This document shows positions 46,035 to 58,069 of a stretch of 64,000 nucleotides of DNA, piece after piece. Each line of letters begins with the position of its first letter. The first letter of the stretch is position 1. This DNA is from Apoderus coryli (Eukaryota > Arthropoda > Insecta > Coleoptera > Attelabidae). The stretch lies in NCBI GenBank assembly GCA_911728435.2, contig OU452201.1, positions 21,576,001 through 21,640,000 of the forward strand, read 5' to 3'. Both the position numbers and the translations under genes were made by a program. The notes beneath the pieces are model-generated. The model was not told the DNA's origin. It was given only the letters and a program-made list of their open reading frames with translations, and did no database searches.

Positions 46035-47108
46035 ATGATTTATTCCATTCTAGAACGAGTTGAAATTGTTAAACTTTATTTTCAAAATAATAGTAGTGCT
46101 AGACTTACGGCTCGCTTATTTAATGAGAGACATCCCGATAAAAATGTGAATGATGTGTACGTTGGCAAGTTAGTTAAAAAGTTTGTAGATACCGGATCTG
46201 TCTGTAATGTAAAACACCAGCCGCAGAAACCGATCAGAAATGAAGCTGTGGAAGTCGCTGTTTTAGGGCATGTTGAAATGGATCATAGTCAAAGTACCCG
46301 TCAACTAGCTGAAGCCTCAGGTGTCTCCCGTTCGTCCATAATACGAATTTTAAAAGCGTACAAATTTCATCCGTACAAAATCAAATTAGTACAGGAACTA
46401 AATGAGGATGATCCTGATAGAAGGCTGCAATTTTGTGAAGCAATGAGCCAGCGTTTAATTGAAGATCCGCAATTATTATTTAACATTTGTTTTTCCGACG
46501 AATGCACATTTTATTTGAATGGAGCTGTAAATAGGCACAATTGCCGTTACTGGGATGACAGTAACCCACATTTATTCCGTGAGGTTCATACCCAGTATCC
46601 TCAAAAAATAAACGTCTGGTGTGGCATATTAGGAAATCATATTATAGGACCACTTTTTATTCCTGGAAATTTAACTGGTGAAGTGTACCTAAACATGCTT
46701 GAAGACACAATTGATCCTTTAATAACACAAATAATAGAAGATGACCAAAATCATACTGCTGATCGGCTTTATTTCCAGCAAGATGGAGCACCTCCGCACT
46801 ATGTGGCTCCTGTAAGACAGTTCTTAGATGACCGGTTCCCTGGACGGTGGATTGGAAGGAGGGGCCCAATTGAATGGCCTGCCAGGTCACCGGATTTATC
46901 GCCTTTAGACTTTTTTCTTTGGGGGCACTTAAAAAATAAATGTTTTGCCACGAAGCCCGAGTCCATAGAAGATCTTCGCCAACGCATTACAGAAGAGTGC
47001 AGAAACATAACACCTGATATGCTACAAAATGTTAGAAATAGATTTGAACAAAATCTGTATTATTGTATGGAATCAAATGGGTCACATTTTCAACATTTGT
47101 TAATGTAA
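46035..47108 (+). CDS. mariner-like DD41D transposase
   Basis: 357 residues. The frame is open from 45996, but the ATG at 46035 (context ACAAAATGA) matches the usual family start. The N-terminal helix-turn-helix (DUF4817-like) starts 'MIYSILERVEIVKLYFQ'; a second HTH, 'RQLAEASGVSRSSIIRIL', follows at about 89-106. Catalytic Asp residues in the frame numbered from 45996 are Asp168 (FSDECTF), Asp263 (QQDGAPPH) and Asp305 (SPDLSPLDFFLWG). There are 41 residues between the last two, hence DD41D. 'KINVWCGILG' and the C-terminal 'CMESNGSHFQHLL' are also family blocks. It cuts and pastes the flanking element. The gene is intact, with no stop or frameshift. Relatives in this window are all broken. 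Confidence 0.93.
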   Translation: MIYSILERVEIVKLYFQNNSSARLTARLFNERHPDKNVNDVYVGKLVKKFVDTGSVCNVKHQPQKPIRNEAVEVAVLGHVEMDHSQSTRQLAEASGVSRSSIIRILKAYKFHPYKIKLVQELNEDDPDRRLQFCEAMSQRLIEDPQLLFNICFSDECTFYLNGAVNRHNCRYWDDSNPHLFREVHTQYPQKINVWCGILGNHIIGPLFIPGNLTGEVYLNMLEDTIDPLITQIIEDDQNHTADRLYFQQDGAPPHYVAPVRQFLDDRFPGRWIGRRGPIEWPARSPDLSPLDFFLWGHLKNKCFATKPESIEDLRQRITEECRNITPDMLQNVRNRFEQNLYYCMESNGSHFQHLLM

Positions 47109-47191
47109 CGTTTTAATAAATCAATTTAACAGCTTGTTTACTTTTTTTACAAAGCAATGTTAAAACTAACAAACATTGGAATGTACTAACG

Positions 47192-47552
47192 ATTGCAGGT
47201 GTTTTCACTCGCAATAATTAAAACTTATTTGTATTTCTCATTAATACCAAAATTATCGGCTTAATGTCTTTAAAGTCGTTTTCGTATTAACTGTTTTAGT
47301 AAAATTCGACAAATAGGGTATCATTAGAAAGACAATTTTGTGTCCTTTCAAATGATATGTCATTAGACCCCTCTTTCCATTTAAAATTTTAGGGTTGTTA
47401 CTCACCCCCGCTAGGGGGTTAAAGGCGCAGATCGAAAAATATGTTTAAAATGTGTCCCCCTCAAAAGCAAAATCGACGTGTCCGAGCATTTTCGCATTCG
47501 ACTACAAAAAAAAGAGAAAAGCTAGGTGCAAACTTTTCGTTGGACCACCCTG
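47192..47552 (-). repeat. right terminal inverted repeat
   Basis: Inverse of 45466-45827, ending CCACCCTG before the TA duplication. Confidence 0.9.
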
Positions 47553-47559
47553 TATATTA

Positions 47560-48875
47560 GCCATATAATGGCCACCCAACTGTAAGATCAAATCAATTTT
47601 ATCATCCCATCACATCTAACCAATCGATAGTACCAGCAGCACTTCTTGCCGTTCATATGGTGAAATAGAATTTATTGTCTCATTTAGATTATATCGAAAC
47701 ATATACTAATTTATTAAGTATCAATTGCATTATAATTCAAATTTATGTCAAATAAATTATATGCATTTTGATTAAGTATTTCCATTTTCTTTTTAAAACT
47801 TGCAGTTTCTTTGCAAGCTGGTGCATAGGACGTATTATGCAGCATAAAAAATTATTTTTCCGAAATTTATTTTAGTTCGATTATAAATTATTCTTTTTTT
47901 AAGAAACTCAGGAGATTATTTTTAGTTTGGAATAGTACAAGCCAACAATGTTATCCTGATTTATTATCTCCGATTCTGCTAGAATTATTTAGAATTAAGG
48001 GAATTTGTAACTTACTACTCTGTTTAGTTAAAGTTGTTTCCTAAGAACATTGTTTGTTTGTTAAGATTGCCAAACACTTAATTAGGTAAAGAGCTAAAAC
48101 TATTAGGCAAATTGCACATAAATCAGAACTTTTTTACGGAACAGCCATTAATTTTCACTTTTTTGGTTGAAAATAGATACATACATTTTCATCAACGTAA
48201 ATATTAGTAATTATTGTAGATCCGCATTTTTCTGAGATAAGTAATTACTGGAGAATATAATCTAATAATCAACAAGCAACTTAAAACACATAGTATATAT
48301 TTATATTGATACGTTCTGATAAAATACTGTTGTATACTCAATGTTCACATCAAAAACACGATATTGATTTTTAACTTTGTTTAGCACACGACCTATTACC
48401 TAATATTTAGTTTTGCAATAAATAAACCCAACAACATAAATAATATTATGTTTTGTAATCAGTATGATTCTATTCAAGACTAAGAAACATGTAAATATTG
48501 TGTCAATATATCAGGACACACTTAATCAAATTGCTTTGGAGGGCTGCGCTAAGAGTCACTACAAACTGTTGAAATCAACAAGGAAACCTTCATCAACTAA
48601 ACTCCACGGTAGACGAAACATTCCACAGAGTATATTATGTTTTAAATAAATCTAGGAAAACAAAAAGTAAGCATGTAGCTTTCCAGTTTTCGTGATTTTT
48701 GTTCATAATTAGGCAACCTTTTCAATGTTTCAACTACCTCTTTACATTTTACCGCTTACAAGATTCCAAAGATGGCCTGCCAATAACGATGACATTGCCC
48801 AAAAATTGAAAGTCCTACTACATTTTTAATATCTATTTATTTGCTCGCAGATAAAAATTCACTATAACAAAACGT
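47560..48875. other. AT-rich DNA, no feature seen
   Basis: Nothing supported. Confidence 0.4.
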
Positions 48876-48879
48876 GATA

Positions 48880-49215
48880 GCTCTTATTCATTCTTATCTT
48901 CAAAGAAAACAGGGTAAAGTTAGGCACGGATTTCTGAGAATCGAAAGAAGTGTAAAATATGCCAGGTGTTTTAACATACGTTTAACTATTCAGCACAATA
49001 CCACAGATAAATCTGTCACAATGCAACCTTTACTTTTGTTGAGGCTTCTTTGTTTGTTGGAAACATTTTTCAAATAGTGCCCAAATAGTCAATTTTTTCA
49101 TTAAAGTAAAGTCATTAAAAAAGAAACACAGATGTGTGTGAATTTCTTGGGATCTACTCGCCTAAACAACATACTAACTTACAATGCTCTGGTGCCAGAC
49201 TTTTTTTGAAATTAT
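48880..49215 (+). repeat. dispersed repeat X, copy 2
   Basis: Collinear with 15375-15765; shared words include GTGTAAAATAT, GATGTGTGTG and CTAAACAACATACTAA. Confidence 0.7.
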
Positions 49216-49390
49216 CGCCATCATTTCGTTTCAATATTTAGGCCTTTATAATTATTATTATTATTCGCGTAATAGCGTAATTAATCCAAAATATATCTAC
49301 ACCCAACACATGTGCAGATGCTTAATGAAACACAAACTTAATTTCACCAAGTTTATTTTTCCTAAAAAAATACTATCAATCAATACTTAC

Positions 49391-49993
49391 TTAACCCTGC
49401 AGCACTCGCGCTATGAGCATTTCTCTCACGCTTCGCCTAAAATCGCAAGATTTCACGATATAGACACTGGATGAGCCTACCTCGCTCTCTAGCTGACTTT
49501 GTATTCACGTTGCGCCCCCTGATTAGTTAAATTCTAAATTCAGTACACTGTGTTCTGCGATATAATATGAAGTTGTTGATCAAGTGCAGGTTTGTGAGTG
49601 ATTCTCTCATTCCGCGAGTTCTGGCGTTTGTATTTTCCCACTATATAAAGACAATACAGAAATTATTGAAGATCGTCAAATGTGTCTGAGGATGAAAACA
49701 GTTGATGAAATCACACTTAGTATACCGAGCTTCAGTAATATGTATGTCATTCAACAGACGACAGCGAAGTAGAGAACTGGTAGGCATTCCTGAACCCGAA
49801 CGTGTAACGGCAGAAGATCAAGCTGGATTTTGTGGATTTTGCCCAAGAAGAAAAAACCAAAAATCCAAAAAAAAGATGCAGCACTTCATTAAAAATGATG
49901 CGTAATTAAAAAATACACAATAATAAATTGTGAGAGAAATGCTCACACGCGAGTTCTGCCGCAATTTCCTTAACGCGAGTTCCCTAGGGTTAA
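49391..49993 (+). mobile_element. short piggyBac-like element
   Basis: TTAA lies at both ends (49391-49394 and 49990-49993) around a 595-bp body that starts CCCTGCAGCACTCGCG and ends ACGCGAGTTCCCTAGGG. Subterminal GAGCATTTCTCTCAC is repeated inverted near the right end, and CGCGAGTTCT occurs twice there. TTAA duplication and CCCT ends are piggyBac hallmarks. Most of the transposase has been deleted. Confidence 0.82.
49702..49908 (+). pseudogene. piggyBac transposase C-terminal remnant
   Basis: A 67-residue open piece ending 'CGFCPRRKNQKSKKKMQHF', which resembles the start of the Cys-rich domain closing piggyBac transposases (C-x2-C-...-RK-x-K). The later Cys/His pairs and the whole catalytic domain are absent. 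It lies inside the TTAA-flanked element at 49391-49993. Confidence 0.55.
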
Positions 49994-51115
49994 TCATTTA
50001 ATTGTTTTAAACTGCGGTAGATCGTTCCTAGAACAACAATAAGAAATTCAATCCATATAGTGTAAAAGATGTTCAGACAGGACCCGAAAGAAAGTAACTA
50101 ACACTTTCCACTACTTAGGTAAATATTGAAAATTTTGCCTTAACAAAATTCGTCTTCGAAAAAATAGACAAGGTTAGTTTTTGTTAGGAATAATGCAGAA
50201 TGTAGAAATTTACGTCTTTGTTTGATCTTATTAAAAAAATTGTTGTCGCAGTGTCGCGTTCTCAAAATTATTCTGATTTGTAAAAACATAATAATATAAT
50301 AAGAATAATAATAAAGTCCTTTATTCTTAATTGGGCGAGTTTCAATTAAGCCATAGCTTAAGGCTTAAGAGCTGTGGCCGTCTGTTCAGCCAGCTAACCC
50401 CAAAGCTAACATAATGCTTGTCAACTTGGATCCTACTTCTATAACCTCCTTTATAAATCATATTATATTGTCTTCTTTAATATTCACGTTTGTACTATAT
50501 AAAAAACTTTAAAAAGTCAATTTTTAAAAACAGCTTCTATAAATTATGCGCAAGATTTGAGATAATGTTAATATTTGGTAATTGCAAGGCAAACAACTAA
50601 TTACATGTCATCTTATCAGCATAATGTGCTTTAATTATTATAGTAACCGTGTATAAGCAGAGGCAAGGATGCATTTGATCAGAGGACATGTTTATGTTAA
50701 TTTGTGGCATGTGGAATATGAGACCCAGTGTGTTACAAACGGGAAACCCTAAGGACAGTTACGTGAGATGCCATACACAAAATCAATACAGTTCCCACAC
50801 GTTTACACAATGTTGCGGTTCTGCAAATTATTATTAAAGGTATAAACACACTCCCCTGCAAATCCATAAGTTAAGGTCCGGAAACAGATTGTATTAAATA
50901 ATTTATGTTGTTTTGGTCAGATAATAATATTATTAAGTTTAAATTACGTAGCAGAGTGGAAACAAAATACATAATAATAACCCATACAAGAAAAATATAA
51001 TTGCGAGGCATAGGTCGATATATTAGTAAATTTGTTTCGCACATATAATGAGCTCATCAGAATCTGTCTACTTATTGTTGTAAAAGAAGATTACAAATTA
51101 AGAAAACATACGTAT
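49994..51115. other. AT-rich DNA with one retroelement tail
   Basis: At 50299-50325, (AATAAT)n is followed by AAAGTCCTTTATTC, the inverted 3' end of a minus-strand retroelement. Otherwise nothing is supported. Confidence 0.4.
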
Positions 51116-51119
51116 CAAG

Positions 51120-51195
51120 TCATCATCATCAGCATTCACTCGCTAACGAGTATGAATTATTCCAACTCAGGGATTTCTGTTGTGAACTCTAAGAT
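51120..51195 (+). repeat. dispersed repeat Z, copy 2
   Basis: Matches 17548-17617 almost base for base. Confidence 0.75.
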
Positions 51196-52089
51196 GGCTA
51201 AACAGACCGATCCTCGACCCGCAAACCTTGTATCCTTCGTTTAAATACGCCTGTGCGTAAGCTTTTTTAACGTGCTAATGCTGCTGCACATCAGCAATCA
51301 CACGACACCTGACAGAAACTGAAGTCCGATCTAATGGCATAGTGACTACGACGATTGGAGACTCCAGCACTGTTGCAATCTGTTGCTGGGGTGTCATGGA
51401 TGCGTGAGTAAGATGGTGCGACGTATAACAAGATCAAAGTCGTCCATTTAGTTGTCGCACTGCTGTGGCTACAGTCCGAACGGCTCGCCAAGAGTGCCGT
51501 AGCAGGGAAGGCATTCTGTGGCCTGACTAAACATATTTTATTAACTAAACGCTCCAAATCGCTCTAAGCACCCATGCCCAATCTAATTTCTTTTCACTAA
51601 TAAAATCTAGTCCCAAATTATAAGAGAGAAATATGACACAGCTTACCTTTAGACAAGCGCACGTACGTGAATTCTTTCTGGAAGAAGTAACAGACTAATA
51701 GAGAAAGATAAATCCTGCGTAAAATTTATACTAACCAACAATTCGCTAATGATCCTGTCAGGATTTGCGTGGGCGCGGTTAAACTGAAGGTTTAACTAGT
51801 AAAAATTTGACGCAGCATTTATCCAGAAGCATTTTTTTATAAGTGTAGATGCCTGTAGAAGTTTTCTGTCTACTATGACTTTTATTTTAGTCTTTTTTTT
51901 TTCCGTTCGACACAAGTCCCCAGTTTTAACCGCAGCCTCATGGGTTTACATGGGTTTATTGAGAAAAATCCCCGCAGTTCAGTTATGTATCGGGTGTCAA
52001 TATCTACTGGCACAATCAGCGCATGCCCAAAAATAGCGAGCTACCTTCGCTGTAAAGCTACACACTCACATATTACATGGTAAGTTGTT
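51196..52089. other. mixed sequence, no assigned gene
   Basis: 51290-51557 is GC-richer and has an 88-codon minus-strand frame without known motif. It could be a scrap of the LINE that follows. Confidence 0.3.
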
Positions 52090-53740
52090 GTCACTGCCCC
52101 AGTATACAATCTGCATTGCAGGTCCTCGTTATACAGCTCCATCTTATTTAGGTGGGCTTTTAGAGCGCAATGCAGAGTAAGGAAGGAGTCCCATAGTTAC
52201 TCGCATCTACTCCTGCTTAATGATAGCAGTTTTCCAGTGCGTTTTGTTGCTGCACCAGGTATGAACCTCTTACTATGCTCCTGCTTGGGAATATGTTCCC
52301 AATATCTCTGGTGCTCGCTTTTGGCCCAGCACTTGAGGAGTTCCCTCGCCGTTCTTTTAGACAAACCCAGCGCAGGTTCCGTGCCAGTATATGAGGTTTC
52401 AGAGGCTTGTCTAGCCAGCCAATCCACTCTCTCGTTGCCTTGTATTCCCGAGTGCCCCTGGACCTACACTAGATTAACCTTATTGTGGTCCGCCAAGGCC
52501 CTAAGTTCACTTTGACATTCCCGTACCAGTTGAGTTGTAACCTTTCAGAGCCCTTAAGACCGTCTGGCTATCTGAACATATTATATTGATACGCTTGTTT
52601 GTATAAGCCTTCAATCTTTTTAGTTTTGCACACTGTAAAATTGCAAACATTGCGGCTTGAAACACTTCCATTTTAAGTTTTTGACCCATCTGAAAACCAG
52701 GTTATCCCTCTCAGTATCTGCATGCAGTCTTGATAAAAAATTCTCGGTCCATAATATGCACTTCGAAGTTTATGTGAAATTCAAATTTTGGTCTGATGTG
52801 GTCCATGGGCATGTCTATGATACCGTCTCCAATGCATGCCCCAATTTTGGTATGTCCCCGATGAGTGACTACAATTCCTACCAACCCCCGCAGTCTAATG
52901 AATACCGCCCTTGCCTCGATCCTTACCATGATGTGCAACGGTGGAACGGTCAGCAATACTTATATTGCTGCTGTCTGAGTACTTCTAAACGCTCCCGTAA
53001 TTGCTAAGCAGGCAAGTCTCTGTACTCTGCCTGACTCAGCAATGGCGGTATGCTGTTTCGTCTGTCTTCGTCCACCAATCAGTGACGAGTATGTTTTCAT
53101 AGGTCTGCCTACCGCAGTGTACAACCAGTGCATTATGTTTTGTGCATGTGTCCCCATGTTTTTCCATGAGAGCGTCTGAGTAACATACGCGTTCTCTTGC
53201 TGTGGTTGTTTTAAGACGTGCGGTCCAGGTAACCTTTGGGTCTAGAATGACCCCTAAATACTTTACCTCCCCGGACATTTTTACGATTTCATCTTGAAGG
53301 TACAGTGGTCCTAGTCTAGCAAGTCGCATTGAAGCCTCGTTGCCTCAGTGCTCCTAGGATCGTTCGTTAGAACGTTATCCAAGGCTCCCTGTATACCCAG
53401 GAAGGTTGCAAGTAGAACCTCTCTGATCTCCAGGGCGTATTCGGCCTTACTTACTAGCTGATGCAGCGCTGTCTCAGTCGATATTCCGTATCTAAACGCA
53501 TATTGGTTGGGGTTTAGTAGCACTATTTCTAGATCCCCGTCACAAATATGTCTATCTTTTCGTGTCGCCTCACACCTTGGATGAGGATTTTTGCCAGAGC
53601 TCCGTTAGCCAGCACCACTCTGGTCCCCGCAAGGATCCTAAGATCCTGTCAAGGGCCCGAGCAGCCTGTTTCCACCCCGCACCACGTGGAGGAGGAGTTG
53701 GACTTCTACGGGACGTATTTTAGTCTTAGTATTATCGTAA
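52090..53740 (-). pseudogene. LINE relic with RNase H domain (I/R1/LOA-like)
   Basis: Read on the minus strand from 53523 downwards: 'NQYAFRYGISTETALHQLVS' and 'TFLGIQGALDN' (RT finger and motif A region), then 'VKYLGVILDPKVTWTARL' (thumb region, about 53260). These are followed by 'MEVFQAAMFAILQCAK' and 'IICSDSQTVLRALK' (RNase H, about 52560-52670) and 'MDWLARQASE' (52427). The order is that of RNase H-bearing LINEs. Stops and frameshifts occur throughout, and the YxDD box is not readable. It is clearly GC-richer than the flanks. Confidence 0.8.
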
Positions 53741-53759
53741 TAACATAACATACATTCAT

Positions 53760-55300
53760 TAATACTGTAGACATCGATGTCATTTTAATTCCATACGTTC
53801 CAATTTTGTTCCGTACTTGCTATATAAAATAAAAATTTGCAAGCTCTATTGAGCAACAACTTAATTTAACTCGTTCCTGATAGATTAAAATAACACGTAC
53901 GTACCTGTTTTGTTTTCAACGTTCGGTGTTAAGGTAAGAAACAATAATTATAAACCTATCAAGTCACATAGACTAGGGCAATTAATTTTTAATCATTTCC
54001 TGTTTCAGGTACAAAAAAAAAGTATCAGCTTTTAAATGAGACTACAGATATTACAATTTATATTTTCCCATAAAATAATTAATCCAGTATTACACAAGGG
54101 CATTTAGAAGCTTGACATTTTTGGATTTTAATTATTTATTTTCAAACTGTTTAAAACAAATTTAACTTATTGATTTTGAATTAAACATTCATGCATCGCA
54201 ATAATTATACCAATTATTGGTGAACGAGCGAATCATTGCTGTTGCTTCACAGTGAGGATCATACATAACCAACAACCAAATATGCTAAACAGTTTATGAA
54301 TAATGGTAGACACACGGAGCAAATATAAAAAACTAAAGCACGCTTCACAAGATAATCACTTTTATATCATGCCGCAAATGCATCAGATAAACCTCAAAGA
54401 CCCAAAATCAATTTTCCTAACCAGTCCTATGACCAATAGTCCTGCAGATTACGTAGAATGCAATTTATAGATAGCAACATTATTTTCAAACAATATAATT
54501 TTTGAATCGTTATTTGTCACATAATTTAAAATCAAGGATGTCTGATACTCTGAGATCTGAAAACTTGTGGCCCCTTGTCTTAAGGCCCTTGAAGTTTGGT
54601 TTCAGTTAGAGCTCCCCATCGAGTGCCAGAGTTAGAGCTATGTTAAACTGGTTTACTTTGTTGGTTTCGGGAATCTCCTCATCTTGTATGATTTTATATT
54701 ATAAGTATTCTTTACGTTGGCTGCTATGGCGACGCATTGCATTCACAGTTATCCGGCCGTCGGGTTGTTTTGATTTTTATGTGTTTATAAACAAAACGAT
54801 AAGCATCTAGTATTAGAGTATATCGAAGCTTTAATGTTAATAAAATTAATTAATGATAAATAGATTTGTTATCATAGATTTGATATGCTGTTAATTTGAC
54901 TTTCATTGGTATTTTAAAATATATTTTTGAAGGCATAAAGGTATGAGGTAATTGTTTCCCGTTTAATACTAAATTGCCATATATAATTATTGATATCGAA
55001 ACCTAGATCTAAAGCGGTTTAGTCAGTCTCCAAATGGATAGGTATAGAAAATTGTTCATTATGCACTTATTTTTTAATTATTGTGAAAAAATTCTTTTGG
55101 AGCATATAAAGAAAACTTTATCAGATGATCTATAGGATTAAGAAAAATGTAATCTTAATAATTTCTTTCTTTAACAAACGACCAAATCAGTTAGATTAAA
55201 TAGGTAGTGTACGTTCTGTGGATAAAGATATCGTATTTCTACCATTTAAAAGCATGTAATGAACCTTCATCTTTTCATTAAATCAATATTGTCATTAATA
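53760..55300. other. AT-rich DNA, no feature seen
   Basis: Nothing supported. Confidence 0.4.
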
Positions 55301-55303
55301 GTA

Positions 55304-56443
55304 TATTAAGCACAGTATAATAAATAATACAGTATTCTGACTTTCACGTTTGCAAGCCGTCCTGCGCATATCGTCGCGCATGCCGCCATTATGGGTTACA
55401 ACGTCAAAATAATCGCATAGACGTAGATAGATACAGTTCACTCCTGTGTTCAATATATAGTTCATTGTCGGCGTGTACGAGATAAATAAATATTGTGTTT
55501 AAATCTAAATCTGTGTTTTGTGTTTTTGGTATAGTGTTCGTGAGAATTAAAAGGATTTTATTTTTATTAACGTGTCTTGCGATTCATACAATGAATAATC
55601 ACGGAGGACTGTGTGTGTTGCAAAATGTTGTCCCAACAAGCGGTACACTTGCTCTAAACATTTTTTTCCCTTCCCCAAAGATCTTGTTAGGTGAGTAGTA
55701 AGTAAAAATTAAGATAAATACTAGATAATTTTACGTTTATAACAACTATTTGTATAACCGTAAAATTTATATTACGAAATGACAGTATCTAATATGATTT
55801 TAAACTAAATACAAGTGAAACATAAACACAAGGTGTCGCGTGGCTAGTTGTTATTTTATTGACAATATCATTATAAAGTTTCAAGAAATCTTTGCCAAAA
55901 TTTGCCTTTAAAGTTGCTGTTGTTGTAATTTGTGAATTAAACTACCCGTTTTACTCACTACAACGATATTCATAATAAACCACGAAAATTGAAATAAACG
56001 CGATTTATTAATAAAGAAAAATAACAAACTAAATACAAACTGAAACGATTTTAACTGACCAATATAATATAGAAATTGAAAACTAATCAAAAATCTGACA
56101 ATCTTAATTCTTTTTTGACAATAACAACTTTTTCCAATAGTTATTATTATTGTTATTAAAAATCACCCAATCATGTCAACATTTAACTGATAACACCACT
56201 CAAGGTTGTTTTCAATCACTATGACACACCACAAATATTTCTGAAATTGACAGCGATATTATTATGTACTTAAATATTTTTACAAAAATAAAAATACAGT
56301 ACTGTGGTTAGAAACCGAAAACTATAATTATTCTTAGTCAGGACCTGACTTGTAACCCAAAATGGCGGCATCTTACGTCACAGTTTTTTTCAAAGTGCGA
56401 ACGTGGAGTCGGAATGCTGTACTTATTAATGCTGTGTATTAAG
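55304..56443 (+). mobile_element. P-like DNA element, copy 1 (non-autonomous)
   Basis: Body 55311-56436 (1126 bp) between perfect 7-bp duplications TATTAAG. The ends are imperfect inverted repeats starting CACAGTATAATAA and CACAGCATTAATAA, still alignable through CGCCATTATGGGTTACAA and CGCCATTTTGGGTTACAA about 80 bp in. The left third carries a THAP-like exon; the catalytic part is absent. Confidence 0.82.
55591..55690 (+). pseudogene. THAP-like first exon of a P-type transposase
   Basis: The ATG at 55591 opens MNNHGG. One base appears to be missing near 55609 compared with copy 2 (60850-60890). Past it, the frame from 55611 reads 'VCVAKCCPNKRYTC' and 'SKHFFPFPKDLVR'. Cys-x3-Cys followed by FFxFPKD is the opening of a THAP DNA-binding domain, which P-element transposases carry at their N-terminus. 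The piece ends at a strong splice-donor match, TTAG|GTGAGT (55690/55691). The rest of the THAP domain (second Cys, His, AVPTF) and the nuclease are absent. Confidence 0.6.
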
Positions 56444-56450
56444 TATAAAG

Positions 56451-56552
56451 GGCGGTAAAGCATTCGTTCCAGCCCGCTGCTGTATAGACGCACGAGTGAG
56501 CGAAGCGAGCGAGGGCAGCTATACAGCGAAGGGCTGCAGCGGCTTTACCGCC
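56451..56552. repeat. GC-rich 102-bp hairpin
   Basis: GGCGGTAAAGC pairs with GCTTTACCGCC, and AGCCC plus GCTGTATAG with CTATACAGC plus GGGCT. The apex is GAGCGAAGCGAGCGAG. It stands out sharply from its AT-rich neighbours and starts 7 bp after the P-like element's duplication. Confidence 0.75.
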
Positions 56553-57575
56553 AGTGGTGCTTACAACTGTTTTTCGCCTGCCTCTTCATACTACAATATT
56601 TAACCAAAAGAACTTTATTTTAATAATTAATTATTACTGTTATGAACTGACAGTTTTTCACAGTAATTAATGGGAGTATTTTTTGACGTACATGATAATA
56701 GGCGTTATCCTTTGACAAACTCAGATCAGATAAACTTCTGTGACAGGCTCACATGTCAATGTTGAGTATTTTAAATGTAGAATGAAACTGTCAAATTATT
56801 ATCTGAGCGCGTACGCTATAGAAATTTGATTTTAGAATCTTAGGTATATTTCGGTACTACAATAATAATTAAAAAGTGATTTCTAATAATTAATAATGGA
56901 CAATTTTAAATAATTAAATGAATTTAGCGGAATGGCAGACGACTACCTAAGTAAACTTTCATAATTAATTGTCAACTTATCCTCTAGATGGAATGCACAT
57001 TAAGTTTATGTGAGGGAAAACTACTGATGTTCACGTTATTATTGGAAATCTAACAGTAGCGCCATCTATGAAAAAAAAATAAAAAGAGCGGGCGCTAAAT
57101 GGTCATTTGCCGCTTGCATGTGCGTGCGGTAAAACTCTGTTTAAGTGCAGGCAGGCGAAAAAAATATATAAGACAGAAACAATAATTAAATTAAATTAAA
57201 AAAATACAAAAAATATATGTTTGCTAATTTTGAGATCTATCATAAGTCTTCATTATCAATTTAGTTATAGGCTGGAGTTTGACGAATTTAGAATATTTTT
57301 TTATTATCATTCGTTACTCCAATAGTTGCCTGCCTTTTCAGTTGAGAACTGCTCAAACAGCTTAAAAATTTGTACATGACACTACTTAGTGGGTATGTAG
57401 TTTAAATTATAGTATACAAGACTTAATACGCTTGGGTTAATGTTAATAACTGCCAATAAGTACTCATTGTGCCTCTAAGTACTCATTGCCTAAATCAAAA
57501 GCGCCTAAAATTGGATCTCCATATTTATGAGCGAATATGATATGAATGATCTCTCTTAGGATGTGTGGGTGCCTA
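56553..57575. other. AT-rich DNA, no gene seen
   Basis: TTTTCGCCTGCCT at about 56571 is repeated inverted at about 57149, possibly the ends of a small element that includes or adjoins the hairpin. GCGGTAAA recurs near 57126. No coding sequence. Confidence 0.35.
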
Positions 57576-57579
57576 TAGG

Positions 57580-58062
57580 CCAGGGTCGATAATTTTTGAG
57601 ACCAAAAAAAATTATAGTAGGATGAAACCCATTGGAAAAGGTAGAGAATATAACAAGAATGAAAGGAAAAATAAATTACGGGCGATCTGAGGTCGGGAAG
57701 GGAGATGGGGTGAGATTTTAAGGGTAAGAAACGGTTAATCTCGATTTCCGGTAAAACTGCAAGTCCTCTGAAAAGAAGTTAAATGGCAAAGTTGTAGGCA
57801 ATAAAAAGATCTACAACTTTTGTATCGACATTTTTTTCACATAACCTCAAACTTTATGTGAAAAATTCGAATAACCGAGTTTTTGGATTTTTATTTTTAT
57901 CTTTTGCAAAAAAAATTATTTTTACACCAAAGTTGGTCAAAACTTACCTTTGTATGTCCCAAACATACCTCAGATCGCTCGTAATTTATTTTTCCTTTCA
58001 TTTTTGTTATTTTCTTTACCTTTTCCTTCACTTTTTACCATTTTTAAAATTATCGACCCTGG
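57580..58062. mobile_element. 483-bp MITE
   Basis: The terminal inverted repeats CCAGGGTCGATAATTTT extend over about 115 bp with mismatches; both arms hold GAAAGGAAAAATAAATTACG and GCGATCTGAGGT. The centre has a GTTGTAG/CTACAAC stem at about 57793-57818. Non-coding. Confidence 0.8.
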
Positions 58063-58069
58063 TCTACTA

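Larger units (their letters stand above)
45464..47554 (+). mobile_element. complete mariner-like (IS630/Tc1) element, DD41D type
   Basis: The element is 45466-47552 (2087 bp), with TA on both sides (45464-45465 and 47553-47554). The terminal inverted repeats begin CAGGGTGGTCCAACG, run about 360 bp, and look identical for roughly the first 345 bp before mismatches start. One intact transposase gene lies inside. Perfect repeats plus an open gene suggest recent activity. Confidence 0.93.

Noticed and set aside
49184..49474. 96-codon plus-strand frame spanning the left piggyBac end
   Set aside because: It crosses the TTAA junction of the element, so it cannot be an ancestral gene, and it has no motif.
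51291..51557. 88-codon minus-strand frame in a GC-richer patch
   Set aside because: No recognisable motif in any frame. Possibly part of the neighbouring LINE, but unsupported.
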